Assembly: GCF_019904155.1 (NCBI RefSeq) | Contig: NZ_JAHCMB010000148.1 | Coordinates: 260 to 64,259, forward strand | DNA length: 64,000 nucleotides | Reading direction: 5' to 3' | Origin: Paenibacillus sinensis | Lineage (GTDB): Bacteria > Bacillota > Bacilli > Paenibacillales > Paenibacillaceae | Shown here: positions 17,730-27,052 of the stretch, one piece after another | Layout: each line of letters begins with the position of its first letter | How positions within the stretch are numbered: position 1 is the stretch's first letter | Notes under the pieces: generated by a model | The model's database searches: none | What the model was told of the DNA's origin: nothing | Seen by the model: only the letters and a program-made list of their open reading frames with translations | Program-made: the position numbers and the translations under genes

Positions 17730-18551
17730 TTATTTCGACTCGGCGAGCTCAGCGGCCTTGGTGACATATTCGTCGATTTTGCCGGAGGATTTCAGTTCGG
17801 CCAGCTTGTCGTTGATCTGCTTCAACAGATCGTCATTGCCCTTCTTCACACCAATCACGTATCCGTCATCTTCCACTTCAGGCTTGGCATCGGTGATGGC
17901 GAGTCCCTTGACGTTCTTCACAAAAGACTTCGCAACCGGGCCTTCCATGATGGAGGCATCCACGCGGTTGGATTGAAGCTGCAGCACGATATCCGAAATC
18001 TTGGCCAGCGAAGTCAGCTTCGCCCCTTCGATTCCCTTGGCGATATCTTCCTGAATCGATCCGGTCTGAATGCCGAGCTTGGCGCCTTTCAGCGAATCCA
18101 TTGTGCTGAATTTGTCCTTGTCGGCTTCACGTACAACTACGGCCTGCTCTGCCTTGTAGTAGATGTCGGACAGACCGACGGCTTTGGCTCTTTCCGGCGT
18201 CGGGCTGAGGCCAGAGATGACCATATCCACCCGTCCGCTGGACAGCTCGTTCAGCAGCGAATCGAAAGGCAGATCCTTGATCTCCAGTTCCGCCCCCATG
18301 CTGGAAGCGATGTCCTTGGCGATATCGATGTCGAAGCCTACGATGGTATCTTTGCCATCAATGACCTTGTGGAATTCATAAGGCGGAAAATCCGCGCTTG
18401 TTCCAAGCGTAAGCGTCTTAGTCTGCGTGCTGTCAGCGTTGTTACCCGAAGCGGAACTCTCATTCGATGTATTTTTACTGTTCTGACCGCAGCCGGAAAT
18501 AAGGCTTGCCGCAAGCAGCATCCCCATGGACATTTTTACCCATCTGTTCAT
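17730..18551 (-). CDS. amino acid ABC transporter substrate-binding lipoprotein, arginine-type (ArtP-like)
   Basis: A 273-residue family 3 solute-binding protein. The signal peptide has lipobox LISGC (Cys21) and is followed by an Asn/Ser-rich linker. The mature part has GTSADFPPYEF, GFDIDIAKDIA, SGLSPTPERA and GIQTGSIQED, closely like Bacillus ArtP. The Asp/Arg set for binding the amino acid's alpha group is present. It is the first gene of the operon, with GGGGAG before ATG. Its promoter carries two ARG-box-like sites, which supports arginine uptake. Cystine or glutamine cannot be excluded. Confidence 0.9.
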   Translation of the reverse strand: MNRWVKMSMGMLLAASLISGCGQNSKNTSNESSASGNNADSTQTKTLTLGTSADFPPYEFHKVIDGKDTIVGFDIDIAKDIASSMGAELEIKDLPFDSLLNELSSGRVDMVISGLSPTPERAKAVGLSDIYYKAEQAVVVREADKDKFSTMDSLKGAKLGIQTGSIQEDIAKGIEGAKLTSLAKISDIVLQLQSNRVDASIMEGPVAKSFVKNVKGLAITDAKPEVEDDGYVIGVKKGNDDLLKQINDKLAELKSSGKIDEYVTKAAELAESK

Positions 18552-18644
18552 CTGGATGTATCTCCCCTGTTCTCTCGTCGGGCGTCTTCACAGCCCTGTT
18601 CTATTTGTTAGGTGTTAGTTACATGTTACTTCGTCCCGGACCGA

Positions 18645-18676
18645 TTTATTATAATTCATGTCGCATGATTATGCAA
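18645..18676 (-). promoter_or_regulatory. sigma-A promoter overlapped by two ARG-box-like sites
   Basis: TTGCAT (18676-18671), 17 bases, TATAAT (18653-18648). Two matches to TGNAT-N4-ATNCA, each with one mismatch, lie at 18675-18662 and 18658-18645, separated by exactly 3 bp as in tandem ARG boxes. They cover both promoter boxes, which would suit ArgR repression. Confidence 0.55.
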
Positions 18677-18799
18677 AGTTTTTTTCCGATATTATAGGCA
18701 CACTATTTGGTAAGGGCGGGTTTCACCGGATGAAGATTGCGGGTATTTAGCTTCGTGACTTTGCTCCGTGTACGAACTACGCTGATTGGAGGAACTGTT

Positions 18800-20548
18800 A
18801 TGCAATTGGAAGCTTTGTATCATGTACCGCGGGATAAATGGGCCTATGCTTACGACAGGGAAACCTTGCATCTGCGGATTCGGACCAAACGGGACGACGC
18901 CGCTGCAATAACCGTCATGACCGGTGATAAATATGATTGGGAGATAACCTGTGCCGAAGCCCAAATGGAGATTGCCGCATCGGATGACCTGTTCGATTAT
19001 TGGGAAGCCTGCGTGAAGCCGAAATTCAGGCGCTTGTCCTATTATTTTCGGATTGAATCCGGGAGCGAGACGTTCTTCGTATGCGAAAAAGACATTCTGC
19101 GGGAAGCGCCTGTCCCACCCGTCGGCAATTTCGAATACCCGTTTATCCATCCGGTTGATTTGTTTGAGGTGCCTGCATGGGCCAAAGACGCCGTCTTCTA
19201 CCAGATTATGCCGGAGCGGTTCGCCAATGGTGATTCCGGCAATGATCCGGAAGTAACGGAGCCTTGGGGCGGCAAGCCCGGGAGGGAAAATTTCTTCGGC
19301 GGGGATATTCAGGGGGTCATTGATCATCTGGATTACCTGACCGATCTCGGAATCAATGCGATCTATTTCACTCCCGTGTTCCTGTCACCCTCCAATCACA
19401 AGTACGATATCATCGATTACAAGCAGGTTGATCCCCATTTTGGTGATAACAATCTCCTGAAAGAACTGGTTGAGCGATGTCATGCCAGCGGTATCCGCGT
19501 GCTGCTCGATGCGGTATTTAACCATTGCAGCCGGGAATTTCCGGCTTTTCAGGATGTGTTGAAGCATGGAAAAGATTCAAAGTATGCGGAGTGGTTTCAT
19601 ATCAAGTCCTTCCCGCTTGAGGTTGTGGATGGCGTTCCGACGTACGACACCTTTGGGTTCTACCCGGATATGCCCAAATTCAATACGGCAAATCCGGAGG
19701 TGAAGGCCTATTTGCTGGATGTGGCTGAATACTGGATCAAGGAGATCAAGCTGGACGGCTGGAGGCTCGATGTCGCGGATGAAATCGACCACCGGTTCTG
19801 GCGGGAATTCCGTCAGGTCGCGAAGCGGGCAAATCCGGAGGCCTATATCGTCGGCGAGGTATGGAGCGATTCGCTGTCCTGGCTGCTTGGCGACCAGTTC
19901 GACTCGGTCATGAACTATCCGTTCGCACGAACGGTTCTGGAGTTCTTTGGGGGCAAAATGGACAGCCGGACGTTCAGCTGCAAAATCAGCTCACTCCTGA
20001 TGCGCTATCCGCAGCAGACCAATGAAGTGATCTTCAATCTGCTGTGCAGCCATGATACCCCCCGCCTGTTGAGCTGCCTGGAGGAAGACAAACGGCGGAT
20101 GAAGCTGGCGGTCGCTTTTCTGTTCACCTTCATCGGCACGCCTTGTATTTTCTATGGCGATGAGGTAGGACTGACGGGCGGAGTCGATCCGGACTGCCGG
20201 AAGTGCATGGAATGGGACCCGAATAAACAGGACCGTGAGCTTCATGATTTTTACCGGACCCTGATCAAGCTGCGAAAAGACCACGCTGCCCTCCGCAGCG
20301 GCCGTTACCGGATACTGAAAGCTTGCCGGGACGAACTCTGCTTCGTGTTCGAGAGAGCTGACAATAAGCAGCATATTACGGTCTGGATGAACAATTTTGA
20401 TGAGCCGCGCATCCTTTCGCTTCCACTTGAGGGGGATGACTGGAAGGATGTCTTTACCGGGGACACTGTGAAGACGGAAGGCGGCAATATGAGCCTCCCG
20501 TTAGAGCCGTTCGGCTTCCGGATTTTATCGCGAGGGCTGAAAGCATAA
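18800..20548 (+). CDS. GH13 glycosidase, neopullulanase/cyclomaltodextrinase type
   Basis: A 582-residue cytoplasmic enzyme cutting alpha-glucans or cyclodextrins. An N-terminal CBM34-like beta domain (about 1-125) is followed by the (beta/alpha)8 barrel: DAVFNHC (region I), GWRLDVADE with nucleophile Asp (II), IVGEVW with acid Glu (III), and CSHDTPRL (IV). The length and N-domain fit intracellular neopullulanase rather than secreted amylase, and there is no signal peptide. ATG 18800 follows TTGGAGGAAC. It lies beside the glycogen genes and may mobilise glycogen or imported maltodextrins. Confidence 0.93.
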   Translation: MQLEALYHVPRDKWAYAYDRETLHLRIRTKRDDAAAITVMTGDKYDWEITCAEAQMEIAASDDLFDYWEACVKPKFRRLSYYFRIESGSETFFVCEKDILREAPVPPVGNFEYPFIHPVDLFEVPAWAKDAVFYQIMPERFANGDSGNDPEVTEPWGGKPGRENFFGGDIQGVIDHLDYLTDLGINAIYFTPVFLSPSNHKYDIIDYKQVDPHFGDNNLLKELVERCHASGIRVLLDAVFNHCSREFPAFQDVLKHGKDSKYAEWFHIKSFPLEVVDGVPTYDTFGFYPDMPKFNTANPEVKAYLLDVAEYWIKEIKLDGWRLDVADEIDHRFWREFRQVAKRANPEAYIVGEVWSDSLSWLLGDQFDSVMNYPFARTVLEFFGGKMDSRTFSCKISSLLMRYPQQTNEVIFNLLCSHDTPRLLSCLEEDKRRMKLAVAFLFTFIGTPCIFYGDEVGLTGGVDPDCRKCMEWDPNKQDRELHDFYRTLIKLRKDHAALRSGRYRILKACRDELCFVFERADNKQHITVWMNNFDEPRILSLPLEGDDWKDVFTGDTVKTEGGNMSLPLEPFGFRILSRGLKA

Positions 20549-20625
20549 GGCTTAGAGAAGATTAAATCTTTCTCATTACGCTGGCATGCACACCTGCAGC
20601 TCATAGCCGATGCTTCATCTGCAAC

Positions 20626-20679
20626 AAAAAGGCGTGCTTTCTTCCCGAGCCGATGCCCGGCGGAAAGCACGCCTTTGTT
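20626..20679. terminator. bidirectional terminator between the GH13 gene and glgA
   Basis: AAAGGCGTGCTTTC pairs with GAAAGCACGCCTTT around a 22-base loop. A-runs and T-runs lie on the outer sides. Confidence 0.85.
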
Positions 20680-20708
20680 GATGTTATCTCCTGTAATTAG
20701 GGAGGATT

Positions 20709-22181
20709 TTAGTCTTCGTCCACCGCAACGCCGGAAGTGGCGGATTCGAATTCGGGCTGCGGCGATAAACTCCGGTAGATTGCGGCATATTGCTCTGCCG
20801 ATACATCCCAGCTATAATCGCCGGCGAAGGCATTGCGGGTCACACGCTTCCAATGCTCCGGCTGATGGTAGAAGGACACGGCACGGCGCAGCGTATACAT
20901 CATGTCATGAGCGTTGTAATCATGGAACGTGAAGCCGTTCCCTTCTCCGGTTAATTCATTATAGGCATGCACGGTATCGTTCAGACCTCCCGTCTCCCGG
21001 ACAACCGGAATGCTGCCGTATCGCAGCGCCAGCAGCTGGCTGATACCGCATGGCTCGAACTTCGACGGCATCAGGAACAGATCGCTGGCGGCGTATATTT
21101 TGCGCGAGAGCTCGTCGCTGAACCTGATCTGGGATGAGAGCTTCGTCGGATAGCGCCATGCCGCTTCACGGAACCAGCTTTCATAGGCCCCGTCTCCGGT
21201 TCCCAGCAGCACGAACTGGATATTGTCGTAATAGAGCATTTCGTCCATCACCCGGGTAACCAGATCCAGACCTTTGGAATCGACGAGCCGGGTCACCATG
21301 GCAACCATCGGAATATGCGGTGCGACCGGAAGTCCAAGCTCTTGCTGAAGCCCTAGTTTGTTCTCAAGCTTCTTGGCCAGACTCGTGCGGTATTTGGAGA
21401 AAATTTTGGAATCGGTGGCGGGGTTATATGCTTTTGTATCTATGCCGTTGACGATTCCGCTCAAATGATCGGCGCGGGCGTTAAGCAGCCCGTCCAGACC
21501 GTACCCGAAATATGGTGTCCGGATTTCCTCGGAGTAGGTTGGACTGACCGTTGTGACATGATCGCTGAATACGATTCCGCCCTTCATAAAATTCACGTTG
21601 CCGTAATACTCCACGCTGGGGAAGTAGCTGCTGTCCAGCCCCAGCAGATCGCCCAGAACCTCGTAAGGGAATACACCCTGATACAGGAGGTTATGTATGG
21701 TGAAGACGGTGCGCATCTTGCTGTAGAACGGCTGGCTGCGGTAATGCCCCTCCAGCAGCAGGGGAACGACGGCGGTGTGCCAGTCATGGCAATGAATAAC
21801 ATCCGCCTGAAAGCCAATTACCGGCAGGATCTCAAGCACCGCCCGGTTGAAGAAAGAGAAGCGTTCGCCATCGTCCATGTAGCCGTAGATGCCGTCCCGG
21901 GCGAAATAGTATTCGTTATCAATGAAGTAAAACGGGACGCCCTCATGTACGATGCGCTCGATCCCGCAGTATTGGTTCCGCCAGCCGACAGGAACCTGGA
22001 TCACCCCGACCGGCTCCATCCGGGAACGGTACTGCTCGGGAATGCCTCGATATTTGGGGAGCACCACCCTCACGTCCACTCCGGCTTCCTTCAGCGCTTT
22101 GGGCAGTGCTCCGATCACATCGGCAAGACCACCTGTCTTGATAAAAGGATGACCTTCCGCAGCGGCAAACAGCACTTTCAT
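20709..22181 (-). CDS. glgA: glycogen synthase (ADP-glucose)
   Basis: A 490-residue GT5 enzyme adding glucose from ADP-glucose to the growing alpha-1,4 chain. The N-terminal KTGGLADV (residues 15-22) is the ADP-glucose/glycogen signature. The two Rossmann domains are complete, and the C-terminal catalytic region shows PSKFEPCGISQL and ETGGLNDTV. AGAGGAGG precedes ATG. It sits 24 bases after glgB on the same strand, so the order is glgB-glgA, with glgC divergent. A short acidic tail ends the protein. Confidence 0.97.
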   Translation of the reverse strand: MKVLFAAAEGHPFIKTGGLADVIGALPKALKEAGVDVRVVLPKYRGIPEQYRSRMEPVGVIQVPVGWRNQYCGIERIVHEGVPFYFIDNEYYFARDGIYGYMDDGERFSFFNRAVLEILPVIGFQADVIHCHDWHTAVVPLLLEGHYRSQPFYSKMRTVFTIHNLLYQGVFPYEVLGDLLGLDSSYFPSVEYYGNVNFMKGGIVFSDHVTTVSPTYSEEIRTPYFGYGLDGLLNARADHLSGIVNGIDTKAYNPATDSKIFSKYRTSLAKKLENKLGLQQELGLPVAPHIPMVAMVTRLVDSKGLDLVTRVMDEMLYYDNIQFVLLGTGDGAYESWFREAAWRYPTKLSSQIRFSDELSRKIYAASDLFLMPSKFEPCGISQLLALRYGSIPVVRETGGLNDTVHAYNELTGEGNGFTFHDYNAHDMMYTLRRAVSFYHQPEHWKRVTRNAFAGDYSWDVSAEQYAAIYRSLSPQPEFESATSGVAVDED

Positions 22182-22205
22182 GGCTTTTCCTCCTCTGGTT
22201 ATAAG

Positions 22206-24287
22206 TTATTTCTTCTCCTTGCCGCCGGACTTGGAGCCAGAAGCATGATCCGCAGAACCGGACTTCTCTATCCTGGATGATGCCCTGCTTGTCTTGGAAC
22301 GCGCTGTACGGCTGCTCCTTGTAGTTGTAGCAGTTTCACCGGGCGTACCGGATGAGACCTGCAGGGCTGCCGGATCATCCTCTTTAGCCCGGCGTCCTCG
22401 CTTCTTCAGAATAACCATGCTGAGAGGAGACAGCGTCAGCTCCAGGCTGTTCGGCTGATGATGCATCTCTTTCTTCTGCGTCTTCAGCGGCTCCAGATCG
22501 GTCCCTGTGCCACCGAACTCCTCCTTGCCGGAGTGAAAGACGATATCGTATGTTCCCGGCTTCGGAACGCCGATCCGGTAAGAATGCCGCTCCACCGGCT
22601 GGAAATTAATCAGGATGATGAGCATATCGCCCGGTTTTTTTCCCTTGCGGATGTAAGAGAGGACGCTTTGCCCGCTGTCGTTGGCCGAGATCCATTGATA
22701 TCCCTCGAAGCTGTGATCCAGCTCCCAGAGCGCTTTTTCAGCCAAATAAAAATGATTCAGCGCAGCCGTATAAGCCCGCATCTTCCGGTGGCTGTCGTAA
22801 GCGAGCAGCAGCCAGTCCAGTTCCTCCTGATCCTTCCACTCGATGAACTGTCCGAACTCTCCGCCCATGAATAGCAGCTTCTTGCCAGGGCTTGTCATCT
22901 GGTACCCCAGCAGCAGCCGCAGTCCGGCGAATTTCTGCTCATAAGTGCCAGGCATTTTGCTAAGCAGCGACTTCTTGCCGTGAACCACCTCGTCATGAGA
23001 CAACGGCAGCGTATAGTTCTCGGAGTATGCATATGCAATCGGGAAGGTGAGCAGGTTATGATGATGCGGCCGTTCGATGAAATCCTTCTCGACATAAGCC
23101 AGCGTATCGTTCATCCAGCCCATGTTCCATTTATAGTTGAATCCCAGTCCGCCTTCGTACACAGGGGCCGTTACACCCGGCCACGCGCTGGATTCTTCAG
23201 CCATCATCAGCGCGTTCGGATAGTGATGGAACACGACCGTATTCAGCTTCTGGATAAATTCGATGGCCTCCAGATTCTCCATCCCTCCGTTGGCGTTGCG
23301 CCGGTACTGCCCTTCGCGCTTCTCGAAATCGAGACGGAGCATGCTGGTTACGGCATCCACCCTCATTCCGTCGATATGGTAGTACTCATACCAGAAGAGC
23401 GCATTGGAGATCAGGAACGAGCGCACCTCCGGCTTGCCGAAGTCAAAAGACAGCGTGCCCCATCCCGGCTTCTCCGCCATCAAGGGATCGCGATATTCAA
23501 AGGCTGGGGTTCCGTCAAACATTCGCAGACCTGGAGCGTCTTTGGCAAAATGGGCGGGTACCCAGTCGAGAATGACGCCAATGTTCGCCTGATGGAGCCG
23601 GTCAATCAGTGTCATGAGCCCATGCGGCTCGCCGAACCGGCTGGTCGCGGCGTAATAGCCTGTACCTTGATAACCCCATGACAGGTCATAAGGATGCTCA
23701 GCCAGCGGCATAAATTCAACGTGAGTGTAACCCAGCTCCCGGAGATAAGGAATCAGCAGATCTGCGATTTCGATATAGGAATACAGCTCTCCGCCTTCCT
23801 TGCGGTGAATGTTCTCCTTCTGCCGCCATGTCGCCAGATGCATTTCGTAAATATTCAAGGGCTTGTCATACAGCAATTTGCTGCGGCGCCTCCAGGAAGC
23901 GTCTCCCCACTTATAGCCGTCCAGCTTCGTTACAACCGAGGCTGTCGCGGGGCGAACTTCGGACATGAAGCCGTAAGGATCGGCTTTTAGAAAGCTGGAC
24001 CCGTCCGGTCCCTTGATGCGGTATTTGTAAAATGTTCCCTGCAAAACTCCGGGAAAAAAACGAGTCCATATTCCCGATTCGGGTATCTTATATAACGAGT
24101 CCTCTTCGCGGTTTCCGTCCCATCCGTTCCGGTCGCAGGCCAGGCCTACATATTCCGCGTTGGGAGCCCAAACAGTGAAACGCACTCCGGATTGGCCCTC
24201 CTCCACTGCAGTATGAGCGCCCAGCATCCGGTAGCTGCGATAATTTGTGCCTTCATGAAACAAATAAATATCCTCGGGTGACGGCAT
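22206..24287 (-). CDS. glgB: 1,4-alpha-glucan branching enzyme with a basic Ser/Thr-rich tail
   Basis: A 693-residue GH13 enzyme introducing alpha-1,6 branches in glycogen. A CBM48 domain (WAPNAEYVGLACDRNGW) precedes the barrel. Catalytic Asp lies in GMRVDAVTSML, Glu in MMAEESSAWP and region IV in LSHDEVVHG. ATG 24287 (AGGAG five bases before) is preferred; a TTG ten codons upstream with GGTGG is possible. After the normal end (ILKKRGRRAKEDDP) about 55 residues of Ser/Thr/Arg/Lys/Gly-rich, probably disordered, sequence follow, which the enzyme family usually lacks. Confidence 0.95.
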   Translation of the reverse strand: MPSPEDIYLFHEGTNYRSYRMLGAHTAVEEGQSGVRFTVWAPNAEYVGLACDRNGWDGNREEDSLYKIPESGIWTRFFPGVLQGTFYKYRIKGPDGSSFLKADPYGFMSEVRPATASVVTKLDGYKWGDASWRRRSKLLYDKPLNIYEMHLATWRQKENIHRKEGGELYSYIEIADLLIPYLRELGYTHVEFMPLAEHPYDLSWGYQGTGYYAATSRFGEPHGLMTLIDRLHQANIGVILDWVPAHFAKDAPGLRMFDGTPAFEYRDPLMAEKPGWGTLSFDFGKPEVRSFLISNALFWYEYYHIDGMRVDAVTSMLRLDFEKREGQYRRNANGGMENLEAIEFIQKLNTVVFHHYPNALMMAEESSAWPGVTAPVYEGGLGFNYKWNMGWMNDTLAYVEKDFIERPHHHNLLTFPIAYAYSENYTLPLSHDEVVHGKKSLLSKMPGTYEQKFAGLRLLLGYQMTSPGKKLLFMGGEFGQFIEWKDQEELDWLLLAYDSHRKMRAYTAALNHFYLAEKALWELDHSFEGYQWISANDSGQSVLSYIRKGKKPGDMLIILINFQPVERHSYRIGVPKPGTYDIVFHSGKEEFGGTGTDLEPLKTQKKEMHHQPNSLELTLSPLSMVILKKRGRRAKEDDPAALQVSSGTPGETATTTRSSRTARSKTSRASSRIEKSGSADHASGSKSGGKEKK

Positions 24288-24621
24288 GGTTACTCCTGCT
24301 TGTCGCTCAGCCAAATGAATACCACCTTTTCTAATAAATAGAGACATGTCTTTTTTGTGTTAGCAAAGCTGCGCATGCGGGGTATTTCCATACAGGATAC
24401 ACCTAATACATTAACCCAATTCCTAACATTTGAAAATAACGCTAAGGGGAGTTTATTTGAGCAAAAAATCACGAGTTTTTTTCGTTGGAATCAACCGAAA
24501 CATTACCTCATATACTTCATCCATGCTCATTTTGGCGTCGATTCAAACCTAAATCGCCAGGTTATATAACATACATTGGCAATGACAATGACAAACATCA
24601 CCACTAGATGGAGGGGTTCAC
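24288..24621. other. divergent promoter region between glgB and glgC
   Basis: It contains no secure gene in 334 A/T-rich bases. TTCAAA-17-TATAAC (about 24542-24570, plus) is a weak promoter candidate for glgC. A 31-codon frame from TTG 24457 follows AAGGGGAG and might be a leader peptide, but nothing else supports it. No catabolite (cre) site matching the consensus was found. Confidence 0.4.
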
Positions 24622-25845
24622 ATGAGTAAAAAAGATTGCATCGCCATGCTTCTTGCAGGAGGCGAAGGGCGCAGACTTGCTCCTCTTACATCAGGCATGG
24701 CCAAACCCGCCGTGCCATTCGGCGGACATTACCGAATCATAGACTTTCCCCTCAGCAACTGTGTGAATTCCGGAATTGATACGGTCGGAGTCCTGACGCA
24801 ATATGCGGCGGAGTCCCTGCACAGCCATATCGGAGAAGGTGAGCCCTGGGGCCTCCGGACCGAGGCAGACAAAGGAATCGCGCTCCTGCCTTCCGGCACC
24901 GAGCAAAAAGGCAGCTATGCAGGAACCGCTGACGCAATTTATAAGAACATCAATTATATAGACAGCCTGGACCCGGAGCATGTGCTGATCCTCTCCGGCG
25001 ACCATATTTATCATATGGACTACCGCCAAATGCTGGAATACCATCAGCAGACGGATGCGAATGCAACCATTTCCGTTATGGAGGTTCCATGGGAACAGGC
25101 GAGCCGTTTCGGCGTAATGAATGTAAATGAGAAGCTCCAAATTACGGACTTTGTCGAAAAACCCCCGAAGCCGCTGAGCAATCTTGCCTCGATGGGCATT
25201 TACCTGTTCCGCTGGAGCTACCTCAAGTCGCATCTTCTAGAGGATGCAGCGTGCAGCGCTTCCAGCCATGACTTCGGCAAGGATGTTATTCCTGCGATGC
25301 TGCGAAGCGACGATTCCCTGTTCGCCTACCGCTTCAAGGGGTACTGGCGCGATGTCGGCACCGTTGAGAGCCTGTGGGAAGCCCACATGGATCTGCTGGC
25401 CGGCGACAATGATTGGGGTCTCGACATCAGCCAGTGGCCGATGTACAGCCGCAAGCTGGTAACCAGACCGGCGGCTATCCGCTGCAAGGCACAGGGTTCA
25501 TCACATAATGCTCTGATCAGCGAGCTCGCCTCCATCGAAGGCGTTGTGAAGCGCTCCGTCGTATTCGCCAATGTGGAAATCGGCAAATCGTCAACCGTCA
25601 AGAACAGTGTCATCATGCCCGGTGCCCGGATCGGCAAAAGCGTCTATATCGAAAATGCCATTATCGGCGAGGACGCCGTCATCATGGACGGCACTGTTGT
25701 GACGGGCAGCGTAGATACGATTACCGTAATCGGCCCGCGCGAGACGGTCGCCCCCAAGCCGGTCATCCGCACCCAGCCTTCCCGGCTGTTCCAGGAAGTC
25801 TACGAGAACACAAGCCGGCTGCGCGCCGGCGGATTGCTGTCCTGA
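24622..25845 (+). CDS. glgC: glucose-1-phosphate adenylyltransferase
   Basis: A 407-residue ADP-glucose pyrophosphorylase, the committed step of glycogen synthesis. The N-terminal nucleotidyltransferase domain has [36 protein letters not shown] and [11 protein letters not shown]. The C-terminal left-handed beta-helix carries hexapeptide repeats ([29 protein letters not shown]). TGGAGGGG precedes ATG. Many Bacillaceae pair it with a regulatory GlgD, but none is present here, so a homotetramer is likely. It is divergent from glgB-glgA. Confidence 0.96.
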   Translation: MSKKDCIAMLLAGGEGRRLAPLTSGMAKPAVPFGGHYRIIDFPLSNCVNSGIDTVGVLTQYAAESLHSHIGEGEPWGLRTEADKGIALLPSGTEQKGSYAGTADAIYKNINYIDSLDPEHVLILSGDHIYHMDYRQMLEYHQQTDANATISVMEVPWEQASRFGVMNVNEKLQITDFVEKPPKPLSNLASMGIYLFRWSYLKSHLLEDAACSASSHDFGKDVIPAMLRSDDSLFAYRFKGYWRDVGTVESLWEAHMDLLAGDNDWGLDISQWPMYSRKLVTRPAAIRCKAQGSSHNALISELASIEGVVKRSVVFANVEIGKSSTVKNSVIMPGARIGKSVYIENAIIGEDAVIMDGTVVTGSVDTITVIGPRETVAPKPVIRTQPSRLFQEVYENTSRLRAGGLLS

Positions 25846-25900
25846 ACGGGTGCAGCTTGCCTTCAGGAAGGCCGCTTCAGTCCTTCGCCTGCGCGATAAG

Positions 25901-25943
25901 AAAAAGGGTGGTTTCCCGATCCTTTCCGGAAACCACCCTTTTT
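25901..25943. terminator. bidirectional terminator between glgC and the GNAT operon
   Basis: AAAAAGGGTGGTTTCC pairs perfectly with GGAAACCACCCTTTTT across an 11-base loop. Confidence 0.92.
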
Positions 25944-25960
25944 GTGCTGCTGCTAAATAC

Positions 25961-27052
25961 TCATTGGAAGATTGAGCCTCTGATCTCCTTCCATTCCCTG
26001 TCCAGCATCGCCATGTCGATCAGATTGACATAGCGGTCGCCGAAGCGGGCGGCTTCCACCTGCTCGCCTTCTCTGCGAAACCCGAGCGACTCGTATAAGG
26101 AGATGGCGGAAGCATTGAAATCGAACACGCCCAGAGCCAGCCGGTGCAGCTTCAAGCCCTCAAAGCCGATTCGCATGGCTTCAGCCATCATGCGCCGGCC
26201 ATAGCCCTGGCCCCGGCTATCAGGGGCCAGCACGACGCGGCCGATTCGGCCATGCCCATTATCGCGGTCAATGCCCGCGAGACTGATATGGCCGATGATG
26301 CGGCCGCTGGCGGAATGGACGGCGCTGTATGCCAGTAGTCCGGATACGGCGGGCCGGTTCGCCTCGCGGATATACTCCGCGAGCTCTTCTTGCGGCAGCG
26401 GGAAATGCAGCGAAGGACCCGCCCATTGCTTCAGCGACTCGGCGGAAGCACTCCAGCTCGCAAGAACGCCGAAGTCCGGCTCAGCAAAATACTGAAGCCG
26501 GATCGCCTTTACGTCATCGCCATCCTCTATTTTCTCATACAGATTCACCAGCCGGCCGCCCCCGGCATCATTCGTTCCCATGTATCGGAAGCCCTGCGTC
26601 TGGTAGTAACGGTTAAGCTTCACGTTGTACTCGATCGTATCAAGCCGCAGACCTTGGTGGCCGCAGGCTTTCGCATTCACAGCCGCATACTTCAGCAGCT
26701 CCCCGCCGATGCCCGAGCCCCGGAAGGGAAGTGCCACAGCCAGCCGGTGCAGATAGGCATAACGGTCATCGTTGCGCCCTCCCCAGTATTGGGGATCGCC
26801 GAACTGCAGCGTGAATACAGCCGCAGGGATGTCGTCCTTGAAGGCCATATAGACTTCTCTTTCAGTGAAATACCGCCGCACTTCTCCGTCGGTGAACTGA
26901 TCCGGATTCCATTGGGTCAGCCCTGTCGTCTGCATCCAGCCCGCCGCGTCGCGCAGCAGCTTCACTGCCGCCTCCGTCTGATCCTCCTGAACGCGTCTCA
27001 CTGCAAGATGCCCTATCGATGTCTCAATCTCTCCCGTGTTCGGCAAACTCAC
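25961..27052 (-). CDS. two-domain GNAT acetyltransferase
   Basis: A 363-residue protein made of two GNAT domains in tandem. The first (about 10-175) has acetyl-CoA motif LPFRGSGIGGELL; the second (about 180-345) has APDSRGQGYGRRMM and the C-terminal NASAISLYESLGF. Both loops look competent. It starts at GTG overlapping the histidine-kinase stop (GTGA), so it is translationally coupled and last in the signalling operon. The acceptor is unknown. The coupling to a sensor kinase is unusual for a GNAT. Confidence 0.9.
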   Translation of the reverse strand: MSLPNTGEIETSIGHLAVRRVQEDQTEAAVKLLRDAAGWMQTTGLTQWNPDQFTDGEVRRYFTEREVYMAFKDDIPAAVFTLQFGDPQYWGGRNDDRYAYLHRLAVALPFRGSGIGGELLKYAAVNAKACGHQGLRLDTIEYNVKLNRYYQTQGFRYMGTNDAGGGRLVNLYEKIEDGDDVKAIRLQYFAEPDFGVLASWSASAESLKQWAGPSLHFPLPQEELAEYIREANRPAVSGLLAYSAVHSASGRIIGHISLAGIDRDNGHGRIGRVVLAPDSRGQGYGRRMMAEAMRIGFEGLKLHRLALGVFDFNASAISLYESLGFRREGEQVEAARFGDRYVNLIDMAMLDREWKEIRGSIFQ

